Shown here one piece after another: positions 24,869-34,464 of a DNA stretch of 64,000 bases (positions within the stretch are counted from its first letter, which is position 1; each line of letters opens with the position of its first letter). The position numbers and the translations under genes are program-made. The stretch comes from Pectobacterium aroidearum. Its GTDB lineage: Bacteria > Pseudomonadota > Gammaproteobacteria > Enterobacterales > Enterobacteriaceae. The notes under the pieces are model-generated. The model worked only from the letters and a program-made list of their open reading frames with translations, did no database searches and was not told where the DNA came from. Where the stretch lies: NCBI RefSeq assembly GCF_041228105.1, contig NZ_CP166097.1:434001-498000 (forward strand). Reading direction: 5' to 3'.

Positions 24869-25501
24869 TTAGCGAGTGCCGTAAACGACAATCGTTTTAC
24901 CGTGCGCAGAGATCAGGTTCTGGTCTTCTAACATTTTCAGAATGCGACCCACGGTTTCGCGCGAGCAGCCAACGATTTGCCCAATTTCCTGACGGGTAAT
25001 TTTTATTTGCATGCCATCTGGATGCGTCATGGCATCAGGTTGTTTGGCCAGGTTGAGTAGGGTTTGGGCAATACGGCCGGTCACATCAAGGAAGGCGAGG
25101 TTGCCGACTTTCTCTGAAGTAACCTGGAGTCTGCTGGCCATTTGCGCAGACAGACGCATGAGAATATCAGGGTTAACCTGGATGAGCTGGCGGAATTTTT
25201 TATAGGAAATTTCAGCCACTTCACAGGCGGTTTTTGCCCGCACCCAAGCGCTGCGCTCCTGACCTTCTTCAAACAGGCCGAGCTCGCCGATAAAATCGCC
25301 CTGATTGAGGTAGGAAAGAATCATTTCCTTGCCTTCTTCATCTTTGATTAGCACTGCGACAGAGCCTTTCACGATGTAGTAAAGCGTTTCTGCTTTTTCA
25401 CCTTGGTGAATAAGCGTGCTCTTCGATGGATACTTGTGGATATGACAATGGGAAAGGAACCATTCGAGAGTTGGGTCTGTCTGCGGTTTGCCGAGAACCA
25501 T
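24869..25501 (-). CDS. crp: cAMP receptor protein, global transcription regulator
   Basis: CRP binds cAMP and activates or represses catabolic genes, including pectinase genes in soft-rot bacteria. The 210-residue protein has the cyclic-nucleotide pocket ([20 protein letters not shown], with the Glu and Arg-Ser contacts), the dimer helix, and the DNA-recognition helix in [23 protein letters not shown]. It is nearly the same as E. coli CRP. It is divergent from yhfA across a 373-bp region and convergent with argD. I did not find a clear TGTGA-N6-TCACA autoregulatory site upstream. Confidence 0.98.
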   Translation of the reverse strand: MVLGKPQTDPTLEWFLSHCHIHKYPSKSTLIHQGEKAETLYYIVKGSVAVLIKDEEGKEMILSYLNQGDFIGELGLFEEGQERSAWVRAKTACEVAEISYKKFRQLIQVNPDILMRLSAQMASRLQVTSEKVGNLAFLDVTGRIAQTLLNLAKQPDAMTHPDGMQIKITRQEIGQIVGCSRETVGRILKMLEDQNLISAHGKTIVVYGTR

Positions 25502-25874
25502 TCGCTATCATCCTCTGTTGTAATTCACTGCGCAAATTACAGGGGTCAGAGTTCCCTGTACGGCGTGTTTAACTGCTAAAAAATAAAATTCAGTCTAGGC
25601 AGAATGACGTCAGGGAATATACTGGAACCACTGTACCCTTGATTTTCCGGTTGCTGCCTTGCTGCAACGTAAACGTGGCTGGGTATATCTGGCTACGTCA
25701 TCATCTTCTTCGTTTCTGGCTTTGTCCAGAAAAGGTCTATTCTATTTTCGTTTTAACACAGCTTTAAGGACGTGTCTTGTGTTGTCTCGCTTCAGCATGA
25801 CAAAGCTCTGATTAACGCTGGTTTTTGTACAGTAACGGTATAAATTTTCAAAAAATTTTTAGTGGAGAGGCACC
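25502..25874. other. Divergent intergenic region between crp and yhfA
   Basis: About 370 bp with no coding potential. It must hold the crp and yhfA promoters. A TATAAA-like -10 occurs near 25840 on the yhfA side. I searched for a symmetric CRP site and did not see one. Confidence 0.6.
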
Positions 25875-26282
25875 ATGCAGGCACGGGTAAAATGGGTTGA
25901 AGGCTTAACGTTTTTGGGCGAATCCGCATCAGGGCACCAGATATTGATGGACGGCAATTCCGGCGATAAAGCGCCCAGTCCGATGGAAATGGTGTTGATG
26001 TCTGTGGGGGGATGCAGCGCGATTGATGTGGTGTCGATTCTGCAAAAAGGCCGTAACGATGTGGCAGATTGTGAAGTGAAATTGACGTCAGAGCGCCGTT
26101 CGGAAGCGCCGCGTTTATTTACCCATATCAATCTGCATTTTATCGTCACGGGGAAAGGGTTGACCGACAAAGCCGTCGAGCGCGCGGTCGCTCTGTCTGC
26201 GGAAAAATACTGCTCTGTCGCATTGATGCTGGGCAAAGCCGTTGAGGTAACGCACAGCCACGAAATTAGAGTGCTGGAATAA
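25875..26282 (+). CDS. yhfA: OsmC-family protein YhfA
   Basis: A 135-residue OsmC/Ohr-fold protein. The family features are a VGGCSAIDVVSILQKGR helix with one cysteine and a second cysteine in EKYCSVALMLGK. These two thiols are the redox pair in Ohr/OsmC peroxidases, but peroxidase activity of YhfA itself is not established. It is divergent from crp as in E. coli. ATG 25875 is preceded by GGAGAGG. Confidence 0.93.
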   Translation: MQARVKWVEGLTFLGESASGHQILMDGNSGDKAPSPMEMVLMSVGGCSAIDVVSILQKGRNDVADCEVKLTSERRSEAPRLFTHINLHFIVTGKGLTDKAVERAVALSAEKYCSVALMLGKAVEVTHSHEIRVLE

Positions 26283-26383
26283 TCCCTTTCTCTGGGCACT
26301 CATTCTGGTCACTTAAGCCTGTTATTAGGGGAAACACTGGGGGAGGTTCCCGTAGGGAGGCCTCACCCTGTGTATCTCGATGC

Positions 26384-27253
26384 TTATTCGATGGTTTTCC
26401 CTTCCATTAACCGCTGCACCAGCGGTGCCATGATGAGCTCCATTGCCAGCCCCATTTTCCCGCCGGGAACGACCAACGTGTTGATATGGGAGATAAACGA
26501 GCCCTGCAACATGGCGAGCAGATAGGGATAATCAATGTTATCCAACCCCTGAAAGTGAATCACGACGAAGCTTTCATCCAACGAGGGAATCGATTTGGCG
26601 GCGAACGGGTTGGAGGTGTCCACGGTAGGTACGCGCTGGAAGTTGATGTGCGTACGAGAGAACTGTGGGGTGATGTAGGTGATGTAGTCTTCCATTGAGC
26701 GGACGACGGAATCCATCACCGCTTCACGCGAGTGGCCGCGCTCATTAACGTCACGAATCAGCTTTTGGATCCATTCCAGGTTGACGATCGGCACCACGCC
26801 GACGAGTAAATCCACATGCTGTGCTACGTCGTTTTGCTCGGTGACTACCCCGCCGTGCAGCCCTTCATAGAACAGGATATCGGTGGGTTCCGGCATCGGC
26901 TCCCACGGCGTGAATGTTCCGGGAACCTGATTATAGGGAATAGCTTCATCGTAAGTATGGAGGTATTTACGCGTCTGGCCGCGGCCATGCAGGCCATATT
27001 CGATAAACGACTGTTCCAGCAGGCTGAAGTCATTCGCTTCCGGTCCGAAGTAGCTGATGTGGCGCCCTAAATCACGCGCTTTGCGAATCGCCATGTCCAT
27101 TTCCGGACGGGTATAGCGGTGAAAGCTATCGCCTTCCAACTGAGCGGCGCGCAGGTCAAACTGCTGAAAAATCTTACGGAAGGCCAGACTGGTTGTCGTG
27201 GTTCCCGCCCCGCTGGAGCCGGTAACCGCAATGATCGGATGCTGATGTGACAT
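26384..27253 (-). CDS. prkB: Phosphoribulokinase-like P-loop kinase PrkB
   Basis: A 289-residue P-loop protein of the phosphoribulokinase/uridine kinase family. The A loop is AVTGSSGAGTTTTSLAF (residues 9-25). Further family segments include FYEGLHGGVV and the Asp/Arg-containing IQKLIRDVNERGHSREAVMDSVVRSM. Its physiological substrate is not known in enterobacteria, which lack the Calvin cycle. It keeps the E. coli neighbourhood (yhfA on one side, yheU-yheT on the other) and probably is expressed with yheT-yheU. Confidence 0.92.
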   Translation of the reverse strand: MSHQHPIIAVTGSSGAGTTTTSLAFRKIFQQFDLRAAQLEGDSFHRYTRPEMDMAIRKARDLGRHISYFGPEANDFSLLEQSFIEYGLHGRGQTRKYLHTYDEAIPYNQVPGTFTPWEPMPEPTDILFYEGLHGGVVTEQNDVAQHVDLLVGVVPIVNLEWIQKLIRDVNERGHSREAVMDSVVRSMEDYITYITPQFSRTHINFQRVPTVDTSNPFAAKSIPSLDESFVVIHFQGLDNIDYPYLLAMLQGSFISHINTLVVPGGKMGLAMELIMAPLVQRLMEGKTIE

Positions 27254-27378
27254 AAGACGCGTAACTCCGTGATCGCGATGCGCGCATAGGCCAAGAGCCT
27301 GCGCGCATCCTCAAAAATGACGTAAGTTTTTATCATTGTTAGCATGTTTGGCGCATTCTTTCACGCCTTTCGGCATGC

Positions 27379-27615
27379 TCAATAGGGGGCATGCCCTCCG
27401 GCATTGAACTGGTCGCGCGGCATAATATTGAGGGTCTCATGTAACTCAGACCACACCAGCACCACCTCGCCGGACTTGAGCTGTCTGCGGATATCTTCCA
27501 CTTTCTGCGCCAGCGACCACTCCTGTTCGCCGTAATCGGTGCCTTCCCGCAGGACGAAAGATTCGATGATGTTATCCAGCGTTTCTGGATCGAGCTGTTG
27601 CCAGGGAATAATCAC
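27379..27615 (-). CDS. yheU: YheU family protein
   Basis: A 78-residue protein of the UPF0270 family, E. coli YheU being 72. The conserved core is [22 protein letters not shown] and [23 protein letters not shown]. It starts at GTG 27615, one base after the yheT stop, with AGGAA upstream, so translation is coupled to yheT. No function is established. Confidence 0.9.
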   Translation of the reverse strand: MIIPWQQLDPETLDNIIESFVLREGTDYGEQEWSLAQKVEDIRRQLKSGEVVLVWSELHETLNIMPRDQFNAGGHAPY

Positions 27616-27616
27616 G

Positions 27617-28621
27617 CTAGGGTTCCTGAGTCAAAGGGGAGTCGGTGGCGTGGTCCAAAAATGGGCTAAGCCAGTTGGGAATGCGCTGTTCCAGCCACAT
27701 TTTCGGTTTCAGCAGCGTTCCACCGACGAAGCCAACATGCCCGCCGTGTTCTGTTAGCTGATATTCAATATTAGACGGTAACTGCGACAGATCGGGAATC
27801 ACCTCTGACGTCATGAAAGGATCGTCCTTCGCATGGATGATGAGCAGCGGTGTGCGAATCTGAGGCAACAGCGGCAGGGCGCTACAGCGTCGATAGTAGT
27901 CGGCGGCATCGTGGAAGCCGTGAATACGTGACGTAATGACGTCATCAAACTCTCGTAACTGGCGGATGCGTTTCAGTTGCGGCAACTGAATCGGCAGCGT
28001 GTCCGGGTAGGCTGCCAGCTTGCGGCCGGCATTTTGCTTTAGCAGTCGCAGCAGGTAGTGCTGATAGACGCGGGAGAAGCCTTGCTCCATACGACGGCTA
28101 CAGGGTTCGAGCATCAATGGCGCGGAAACAATGACGGCAGCAGAGAGATAACAGGATTCGCCTTGCTGCGCGAGCAGGTAGGCCAGCATGTTACCGCCGA
28201 GAGACACGCCGATGGCGGCGGTAGGTGCATCGCCTAGCGTCTCTTGCATCCAGCGCAGGAAATAGCTGGCATCGCTGGTTTCGCCGGAGTGATAAATACG
28301 CTTCATCCGGTTGGGTTTTCCACTGCACCCACGAAAATGCATGACGACGGCCAGCCAGCCGCGCTGTTTACAGGCATGCAGCAGCCCGTGGGCGTAGGGG
28401 CTATGAAAGCTGCCTTCCAGTCCGTGGAACAGCACCACGCGCGGTTTGTGCCGCGCCTGTTCGGGCGCTTCGCTCCACGCCAGATCGACGAAATCGCCGT
28501 CCGGTAACTCAAGGGGCTGCCAGACTGGCGAAAACTGCGCGTGACGGCGAATCAGGCGCGGCAATAGCGTTTGCAGATGCGGGTTATGCGCGCCGCTCAG
28601 CGGATGAAAATGGTCATACAT
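27617..28621 (-). CDS. yheT: Alpha/beta hydrolase YheT
   Basis: A 334-residue alpha/beta-hydrolase of the YheT/ABHD1 group. The nucleophile Ser lies in [13 protein letters not shown], the acid in [10 protein letters not shown], and the His in [11 protein letters not shown]. An oxyanion region [19 protein letters not shown] and the HFRGCSG motif are present. Family members are annotated as carboxylesterases, but the native substrate is unknown. It precedes yheU and prkB in one leftward unit and is divergent from the LysE-type exporter. Confidence 0.92.
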   Translation of the reverse strand: MYDHFHPLSGAHNPHLQTLLPRLIRRHAQFSPVWQPLELPDGDFVDLAWSEAPEQARHKPRVVLFHGLEGSFHSPYAHGLLHACKQRGWLAVVMHFRGCSGKPNRMKRIYHSGETSDASYFLRWMQETLGDAPTAAIGVSLGGNMLAYLLAQQGESCYLSAAVIVSAPLMLEPCSRRMEQGFSRVYQHYLLRLLKQNAGRKLAAYPDTLPIQLPQLKRIRQLREFDDVITSRIHGFHDAADYYRRCSALPLLPQIRTPLLIIHAKDDPFMTSEVIPDLSQLPSNIEYQLTEHGGHVGFVGGTLLKPKMWLEQRIPNWLSPFLDHATDSPLTQEP

Positions 28622-28727
28622 AAAGGATATAGAAATCTTGTTGTCGGCTCTTGTACGATCAATATCACACTGTTAGCTTCAATGCTGCCAGTTGGTACGA
28701 CATTTGGGTCAGGAGCGCCCACAAATA

Positions 28728-29330
28728 ATGGAACTGAGTTTATTTCTGTCGATGTTAGGGTTTTTGTGGGTGGCGGCCATCACGCCGGGGCCGAATAATA
28801 TGCTGTTGACCACCTCGGGCGCGAATTTTGGTTTTATGCGTTCACTGTGGCTGATGATCGGCATCATGCTGGGCATGCAGAGCATTTTGCTGCTGGTGGC
28901 ATTCGGTGTCGGTGGCTTGATTCTGATTTATCCTTCGCTGCACTTTATCCTGAAAGTCCTCGGTAGCGCCTATCTGCTTTGGCTGGCGTGGAAAATCGCC
29001 ACGGCGGCTTACGAACGGCTGGAAACGTCTGTTGCGCCGCCCAAGCCGATCCGGCTTTATCAGGGGTGGTTACTGCAATTCCTGAACCCGAAAGCGTGGC
29101 TCATGGCGTTGGGCGCGGTGGCCAGTTTTAGTCTGGCGGGTGAAGAGTATAACCATTCCGTGATCGCGATAAGCATCGGGATTGTGCTGGTCAATCTGGT
29201 GTCCGGTGTTATCTGGCTCGGATTTGGCACGATCATTGGGCGACTGCTGCGCAGTAAGAAAGCGTGGATTATCTTCAATATGTCAATGGGGCTGCTGACC
29301 GCCGCCTGCGTGCTATTGATTTGGCATTAA
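28728..29330 (+). CDS. LysE/RhtB family amino-acid exporter
   Basis: A membrane protein of about 200 residues with five to six hydrophobic segments. The family signature near the N-terminus is AAITPGPNNMLLTTSGANFG, followed by KVLGSAYLLWLAWKIA and LLQFLNPKAWLMALGAV. Such proteins export amino acids or related metabolites. I chose ATG 28728 (MELSLFL), with AGGAG 12 bases upstream; a longer frame would start before that site. It is absent from this position in E. coli, so it belongs to an accessory insertion between yheT and yheS. The substrate is not known. Confidence 0.85.
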   Translation: MELSLFLSMLGFLWVAAITPGPNNMLLTTSGANFGFMRSLWLMIGIMLGMQSILLLVAFGVGGLILIYPSLHFILKVLGSAYLLWLAWKIATAAYERLETSVAPPKPIRLYQGWLLQFLNPKAWLMALGAVASFSLAGEEYNHSVIAISIGIVLVNLVSGVIWLGFGTIIGRLLRSKKAWIIFNMSMGLLTAACVLLIWH

Positions 29331-29345
29331 TGCTGGGGTGATAAC

Positions 29346-29371
29346 GTCGCGAGCGGTGTTTCGCTCGCGAC
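29346..29371. terminator. Possible terminator between convergent genes
   Basis: GTCGCGAGCG and CGCTCGCGAC form a perfect 10-bp stem with a 6-base loop. There is no T tract, so its role as a terminator for the exporter gene or the XpaC-like gene is uncertain. Confidence 0.5.
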
Positions 29372-29410
29372 TTAGCAACTACGCTGCAAGTAGCATGTTA
29401 CCGATGGGGT

Positions 29411-30436
29411 TTATTTATAACCATCTGTTTTTAATAAGTTATTAACCAGGTTAAGTTCGGTATCAAAATCCAGCGTATCGTTCTCCAGCAGCCGTGCGTG
29501 TTGTTGTTGAAAGGCGGAACCCAGTGCTTTCAGCGCGGTAATATTCTTCAGCAGAAAATCGTCCGATTTGCCGTGTTTCTCTAATTGGGTGGAAAGCCTG
29601 ACAAACTCACCCGCGACTTTTTCTACGGCAGGAAGGTAGCGATTAAGAAACGCCGTGCCGGGCTCCACATCCTTGGGATCTTCCTTCATACACGTGACAA
29701 TAAGCTGTCCGTACTCAACGATAATTTTCAGTTCGTCGAGAAGCTCGTCGGGGAGCTTCTGTAAGTTTTGCAACCGTGCGATACGGCTCTCAAACGTAAC
29801 AGCTTTCTGAACAGGCGGTGTAATAATGGCCCGCGAAGGTTTAGGTGATATTGGTGCTGCTATCGGCGCTTTCTGTTGGTCTGTTTTGATTTTTGTTTTT
29901 ATTTTTATTTTTAAAAAATATGCCCATTGGTAATAGCGTGCTACTCCGCCCACCACACAGATTACGAACACAGCATTATAGAAAGGGTGTTCACCAAACT
30001 TATGTACATCGGTGTAGCGCATTATGATGGTGAAAACTAAAAAAAACTGAATAGCTGTACCGAGACTAGGATGAGAAATCTCGGAGCATGCTTTGATTAT
30101 CCACCACGCTACGGCAATCCACCCCAGAACGAATATTCCATCATGCGCAATGAACCAAATCACGCCAGCCACAAGTGGCCAAATCATATCAACCTGGTGC
30201 CGTGTAAAGGCGTACCACAGCAGAATTAAACTGAAACAGGTCACTGTGATAGCGCTATCTTTAACCTCTTTGTTCGCCATGAGGTCTGGATAATATTTTG
30301 GTAAGACTCCTTCAGCGATGAACCAACTTATTAGCAACCAGATGCAGCCTAAGCCCCAGAGCTTAAGCAGCGTCAGGCACAAACGACCCAGTTTCTTTTG
30401 CCATCCCTCATCTGGAGGGGAAGATGCGTTTTGCAT
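29411..30436 (-). CDS. XpaC-like membrane protein, partner of TelA
   Basis: A 341-residue protein with four to five hydrophobic segments in the N-terminal half (GLGCIWLLISWFI, ITVTCFSLILLWYAF, WPLVAGVIWFIAHDGIFVLGWIAVAW, FFLVFTIIM). A basic linker (IKIKTKIKT) and a helical cytoplasmic C-terminal domain (LPDELLDELKIIVEYGQLIV, LNRYLPAVEKVAGEFVRL, DFDTELNLVNNLLKTDGY) follow. The C-terminal part resembles the XpaC/5-bromo-4-chloroindolyl phosphate hydrolysis family, which is usually encoded beside TelA. I chose ATG 30436; TTG 30442 is possible. It starts 34 bases after the telA stop, so the two form an operon. The biochemical role is unknown. Confidence 0.65.
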   Translation of the reverse strand: MQNASSPPDEGWQKKLGRLCLTLLKLWGLGCIWLLISWFIAEGVLPKYYPDLMANKEVKDSAITVTCFSLILLWYAFTRHQVDMIWPLVAGVIWFIAHDGIFVLGWIAVAWWIIKACSEISHPSLGTAIQFFLVFTIIMRYTDVHKFGEHPFYNAVFVICVVGGVARYYQWAYFLKIKIKTKIKTDQQKAPIAAPISPKPSRAIITPPVQKAVTFESRIARLQNLQKLPDELLDELKIIVEYGQLIVTCMKEDPKDVEPGTAFLNRYLPAVEKVAGEFVRLSTQLEKHGKSDDFLLKNITALKALGSAFQQQHARLLENDTLDFDTELNLVNNLLKTDGYK

Positions 30437-30470
30437 ATTCAATGAAGACCACTTATCAAAACGAAATTAT

Positions 30471-31655
30471 TTATGCAGAACGTTGCTGCATCGCGTGTTG
30501 TTGGTTCGCAGCAATCTCGGCCAGACGCGTTCTTAGCTCCGTTTCCATCGTGCCTAGTTCTTTTTCTACATCAGCCCGACGGGTTCTGGCGTCATTGGCA
30601 ATCGTGACGGTTTCTTCGATGGTGTTCAGGAGGCGGCTTTGCACCTCGCGTAAGGTTTCGATGTCCACAATCGAGCGTTCGACTTCCCGCGCGGTCTCAA
30701 CGGTGCCGAGCTGGAGCATTTCTGCATTTCTTCTCAGCATGGCATTGGTGGTATCAGAGACTTCTTTTTGCAGTTTTGCCGATTTGCGCTGTGAATGCAG
30801 CGTTATTGCCATCACGACCTGGCTTTTCCACAACGGAATCGTGGAGAGAATGCTGCTCTGAATTTTCTCGGCGAGCGACTGGCTATTACTTTGCATCAAA
30901 CGAATTTGAGGCGCGGTCTGGATCGCGATGGTGCGGGACATCATCAGATCGTGCAGGCGTCTTTCAAAGCGCTGTATGTTGCTCACTAAATCACGCACGT
31001 ACTGCATATCCATCGGGTCGTTAGTGCGCTGTGCTTTTTCCTGTGCGGCGGTCAGATCGCCAGACTGAATCGCTGCCAATTTCTGTTTACCGGCAATGAT
31101 ATGCAGCGTGATTTGTTGAAAATACTCGCGGTTGCGTATGAAGAGCTGTTCCAGCGTGGAGATATTACGCAAGAGCTCCATCATGGCACTTTCGAGTTTT
31201 TTAGAAACGGTATCAACCTGCTGTGCCAGCGTTTGATATTCCAGCAGCGTACGCTGGATGGTGCTGAACAGTTTTCCTATCAATGGGAAGGAGGCGAGGA
31301 AGCTTTGCTTAGTGTCAAACACGGTGAGGTCGACAGACTTTACCTTCATCAGCAGATCTGTCAGCTGTTCACCAATCACGCCCGCATCTTTTGCTCTGAC
31401 TTCCTGCATTAAAGATTCTGAAAAACGCGAAATATTGCCCATGGTGTTTGCGGCGTAAGAGATGGACAGCATCGGGTCAGTAATATCAATTTTATTGACC
31501 AGTACTGATACTTCGCTTTTCTCCTGCTCGCTAAGCTGCGACAGGTTTAGCTCTGATAACGCATCGTTTGCTGTGGTGGTGACGGCGTTGTTGCCAGAAG
31601 CGGTGAACGTAGCAGAGAAAGCGTCTGTAGAAACAGACGGCGTATTTTCCATCAT
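30471..31655 (-). CDS. TelA/KlaA family toxic anion resistance protein
   Basis: A 394-residue, mostly helical soluble protein. The family blocks are visible: SLPLIGKLFSTIQRTLLEYQTLAQQVD (here ASFPLIGKLFSTIQRTL), NRQYF-like FIRNREYFQQITLHIIAG, QRFERRLHDLMMSRTIAIQTAPQIRLMQSNSQSLAEKIQSSILSTIPLWKSQVV, and a coiled-coil C-terminus. Proteins of this group are named for plasmid tellurite resistance, but many chromosomal copies have no proven role. It is followed by the XpaC-like membrane protein, its usual partner. AAGGACA precedes the start. The pair is an insertion relative to E. coli gene order. Confidence 0.88.
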   Translation of the reverse strand: MMENTPSVSTDAFSATFTASGNNAVTTTANDALSELNLSQLSEQEKSEVSVLVNKIDITDPMLSISYAANTMGNISRFSESLMQEVRAKDAGVIGEQLTDLLMKVKSVDLTVFDTKQSFLASFPLIGKLFSTIQRTLLEYQTLAQQVDTVSKKLESAMMELLRNISTLEQLFIRNREYFQQITLHIIAGKQKLAAIQSGDLTAAQEKAQRTNDPMDMQYVRDLVSNIQRFERRLHDLMMSRTIAIQTAPQIRLMQSNSQSLAEKIQSSILSTIPLWKSQVVMAITLHSQRKSAKLQKEVSDTTNAMLRRNAEMLQLGTVETAREVERSIVDIETLREVQSRLLNTIEETVTIANDARTRRADVEKELGTMETELRTRLAEIAANQQHAMQQRSA

Positions 31656-31843
31656 AAATGTTGTCCTTGCCTTATTGTTCGGCCGTTTTATGCCTTGCGG
31701 CCTTCAATATCAGTGGATAAGTAAGTGTGTAGAAATCAGTAGATTAATCGCGAAATATTACCTTGGGAAAATATTACGCTCAATGCGCTTTATCATCACT
31801 TGTTGAGATAATGTCGTGAGAGGGAAAGAAAAAAGTGGGAAAG

Positions 31844-31864
31844 CGAGCGGGGGGCGCCCGCTCG
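31844..31864 (-). terminator. Possible terminator downstream of yheS
   Basis: A GC-rich inverted repeat CGAGCGGG/CCCGCTCG. On the minus strand it is followed after some bases by a T-rich stretch (31829-31834). It lies 15 bases after the yheS stop. Confidence 0.5.
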
Positions 31865-31878
31865 GATGGTAAATGTAT

Positions 31879-33786
31879 TTACTCGCTTTGCATCATCTGC
31901 TCTAGCTGTTCCTGCGCGTCCAGCCAGGATAACTCTGTTTCTTCCAGCTCAATTTTGACTTTGGTTTGTTGTTGCAGGCAGTCGGTGAGTTCGGCCTTGC
32001 GGCTGATGTCGTAGATGGCGCTGTCCGCCAGTCGGGCTTCAAGCTCTGCCAGCGTTTCTCCCAGCTTTTCCATCTGCTGTTCAAGCTTGGTGATTTGTTT
32101 ACGTAGCGGCTGGGTTTGCGTTCTCAACTCGGCTTCGCGACGTTTCTGATCTTTTCTGCCCTGCGCGCTGTTGGCGGTATTTTCTTTTGGCGTTTCAGCG
32201 GCCGCATTTTCCTGACGTTGCAGGCCGACCAGCCACTGCTGGTAGTCTTCCAAATCGCCGTCGAATGGCTCCACTTTTTGGTCGTGTACCAGATAGAGAT
32301 CGTCAGTAGTCGAACGGATCAAGTGTCGATCGTGCGAAACGACAACCAGCGCGCCTTCAAAATCAATTAACGCTTCGGTCAATGCCTGACGCATATCCAG
32401 ATCGAGGTGGTTGGTCGGTTCATCGAGCAGCAGGAGATTTGGACGCTGCCAGACGATCAGCGCCAATACCAGACGGGCTTTTTCGCCGCCTGAGAAGCGC
32501 TCGGTGATCTCGGTGACTTTGTCGCCCTGAAAACCAAAGCCGCCGAGGTAGTCACGCAGTTGTTGTTCCGTTTCCCGCTCTGCCAGACGCACCAGATGCT
32601 GCAAAGGCGATTCGTCCGCACGCAAAAACTCTAACTGATGCTGGGCGAAGTAACCGAGCTTCACGCCTTTCGCCAGCCCGATTTCCCCTTTCAGCGGGGC
32701 AAGCGTGCCAGCAAGCAATTTGATTAGCGTGGATTTACCCGCACCGTTATGACCGAGCAGCCCGATGCGCGAACCCGGTACTAGATTGAGTTTAATCGAT
32801 TCCAGAATTAGCTTGTCGCCATAGCCTGCGCTGACCTTTTCCATCTTCATTAATGGATTGGGCAACGATTCCGGGGCACGAAAGCTGAAGCGGAAAGGGT
32901 TATCGACATGTGCTGGTGCAATCAGCTCCATGCGTTCCAGCATTTTTATCCGACTTTGCGCTTGCTTGGCTTTGGTCGCTTTCGCACGGAAACGGTCAAT
33001 ATAGTGTTGCAGGTGCGCGACACGCTCTTGCTGGTGTTCATAGAGTGACTGTTGCTGTGCGAGACGGGTGGCACGCTGGCGTTCAAACGAAGAATAGTTG
33101 CCGGTGTACTCGTTGAGCGACTGCTGCTCGATGTGCAGAATTTTGGTCACGACCGGATCGAGGAAATCGCGGTCGTGTGAAATGAGTACCAGCGTGCCAG
33201 CGTAGTTTTTCAACCACTTTTCCAGCCAGATAACCGCGTCCAGATCGAGGTGGTTCGTTGGTTCATCGAGCAGGAGCAGATCGGAGCGACAGATCAGCGC
33301 CTGCGCCAGATTCAGACGCATCCGCCAACCGCCGGAAAAGGCGCTGACAGGCTGCTGTAACTGTGACTGAGAAAAACCGAGTCCGTTGAGCAGGCTTGAG
33401 GCTCTGGCCTGAATTGTCCAGGCCTGAATCGCATCCAGCTTGCCGTGCAGTGTGGCAATGGCATTGCCGTCATTCTCTTCATTTGCGGTCTGCAACGCGG
33501 CTTCCAGTTGGCGGAACTCGCGGTCGCCGTCAATCACGTAGTCCAGCGCGGGCTTGTCCAGCGCAGGCGTTTCCTGATTGACCCAGGCCAGTGACCAGTT
33601 TTGCGGGAAGGTCGCGCTGCCGCCATCGGCGCTGATTTCACCTTTCAGTAAAGACAGCAGGGTAGATTTACCACAGCCGTTCTTGCCCACCAGACCGACT
33701 TTCTGGCCGGGATTAACTGTTGCTGTCGCGTTGTCGATCAGAACGCGTACACCACGTCGAATTTGCAGCGAAGAGAAAACAATCAT
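31879..33786 (-). CDS. yheS: ABC-F family ATPase YheS
   Basis: A 635-residue duplicated ATPase of the ABC-F class, which act on ribosomes rather than in transport. The first domain has GLVGKNGCGKSTLLSLLKG, FSGGWRMRLNLAQAL and DLLLLDEPTNHLD. The second has GLLGHNGAGKSTLIKLLAG, FSGGEKARLVLALIV and LLLLDEPTNHLD. A linker rich in charged residues joins the two, and there is a coiled-coil C-terminal tail (residues about 555-630). No membrane segments are present. It is divergent from kefG, as in E. coli. Confidence 0.95.
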   Translation of the reverse strand: MIVFSSLQIRRGVRVLIDNATATVNPGQKVGLVGKNGCGKSTLLSLLKGEISADGGSATFPQNWSLAWVNQETPALDKPALDYVIDGDREFRQLEAALQTANEENDGNAIATLHGKLDAIQAWTIQARASSLLNGLGFSQSQLQQPVSAFSGGWRMRLNLAQALICRSDLLLLDEPTNHLDLDAVIWLEKWLKNYAGTLVLISHDRDFLDPVVTKILHIEQQSLNEYTGNYSSFERQRATRLAQQQSLYEHQQERVAHLQHYIDRFRAKATKAKQAQSRIKMLERMELIAPAHVDNPFRFSFRAPESLPNPLMKMEKVSAGYGDKLILESIKLNLVPGSRIGLLGHNGAGKSTLIKLLAGTLAPLKGEIGLAKGVKLGYFAQHQLEFLRADESPLQHLVRLAERETEQQLRDYLGGFGFQGDKVTEITERFSGGEKARLVLALIVWQRPNLLLLDEPTNHLDLDMRQALTEALIDFEGALVVVSHDRHLIRSTTDDLYLVHDQKVEPFDGDLEDYQQWLVGLQRQENAAAETPKENTANSAQGRKDQKRREAELRTQTQPLRKQITKLEQQMEKLGETLAELEARLADSAIYDISRKAELTDCLQQQTKVKIELEETELSWLDAQEQLEQMMQSE

Positions 33787-33908
33787 AAAGCGCCGTATGT
33801 TCAGAGTATGTTAAATTATGGACATCTCAGGACACGCGGTGTCCTGTTTTTAGTCGTTGCGCAGCATGGTAACGGAAAACAATTATCATGACGACGCTTT
33901 GGAGGGGA

Positions 33909-34463
33909 ATGATGTCGCAGCCACCGAAGATTTTGCTGCTGTATGCCCATCCGGAACCACAGGATTCGGTAGCAAACCGGGTCTTATTGCAACCGGCACA
34001 GCAGTTGGCGAATGTAACCGTGCACGATCTTTACGCGCACTATCCTGATTTTTTTATCGATATTCATCATGAACAACAGCTGCTGCGTGAGCATCAGGTC
34101 ATTGTTTTCCAACATCCATTTTATACCTACAGCTGTCCGGCTTTGCTGAAAGAGTGGCTCGATAGGGTGCTATCCCGCGGCTTTGCCAATGGGATTGGCG
34201 GTAATGCGCTGGCGGGGAAATACTGGCGTTCGGTGATTACGACCGGTGAGCCGGAAGATGCCTACCATCCTGACGGGAACAACCGTTACCCGATGGAAGA
34301 TTTGCTCCGTCCGTTTGAGCTGACGGCGGCAATGTGCCGTATGCATTGGATGCACCCCATGATTGTTTACTGGGCGCGTCGTTTACAGCCCGATGTGTTG
34401 TCGAGTCAAGCCAGAGCTTACGGTGAATGGCTAGCCTCCCCTTTACCTGAAGAGGAACGCTAA
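33909..34463 (+). CDS. kefG: Ancillary quinone oxidoreductase of the KefB potassium efflux system
   Basis: KefG is a flavodoxin-fold protein needed for full activity of the glutathione-gated K+/H+ antiporter KefB. The 184-residue product has [20 protein letters not shown], the NQO1-type [27 protein letters not shown], and [16 protein letters not shown] chose ATG 33909 (MMSQPPK) to match the E. coli length; GGAGGGG sits immediately upstream, so the second ATG at 33912 is also possible. kefB starts one base after its stop. Confidence 0.94.
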   Translation: MMSQPPKILLLYAHPEPQDSVANRVLLQPAQQLANVTVHDLYAHYPDFFIDIHHEQQLLREHQVIVFQHPFYTYSCPALLKEWLDRVLSRGFANGIGGNALAGKYWRSVITTGEPEDAYHPDGNNRYPMEDLLRPFELTAAMCRMHWMHPMIVYWARRLQPDVLSSQARAYGEWLASPLPEEER

Positions 34464-34464
34464 T

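Noticed and set aside
25502..25874. CRP autoregulatory site upstream of crp
   Set aside because: No TGTGA-N6-TCACA-like sequence was found on either strand, although autoregulation is known in E. coli.
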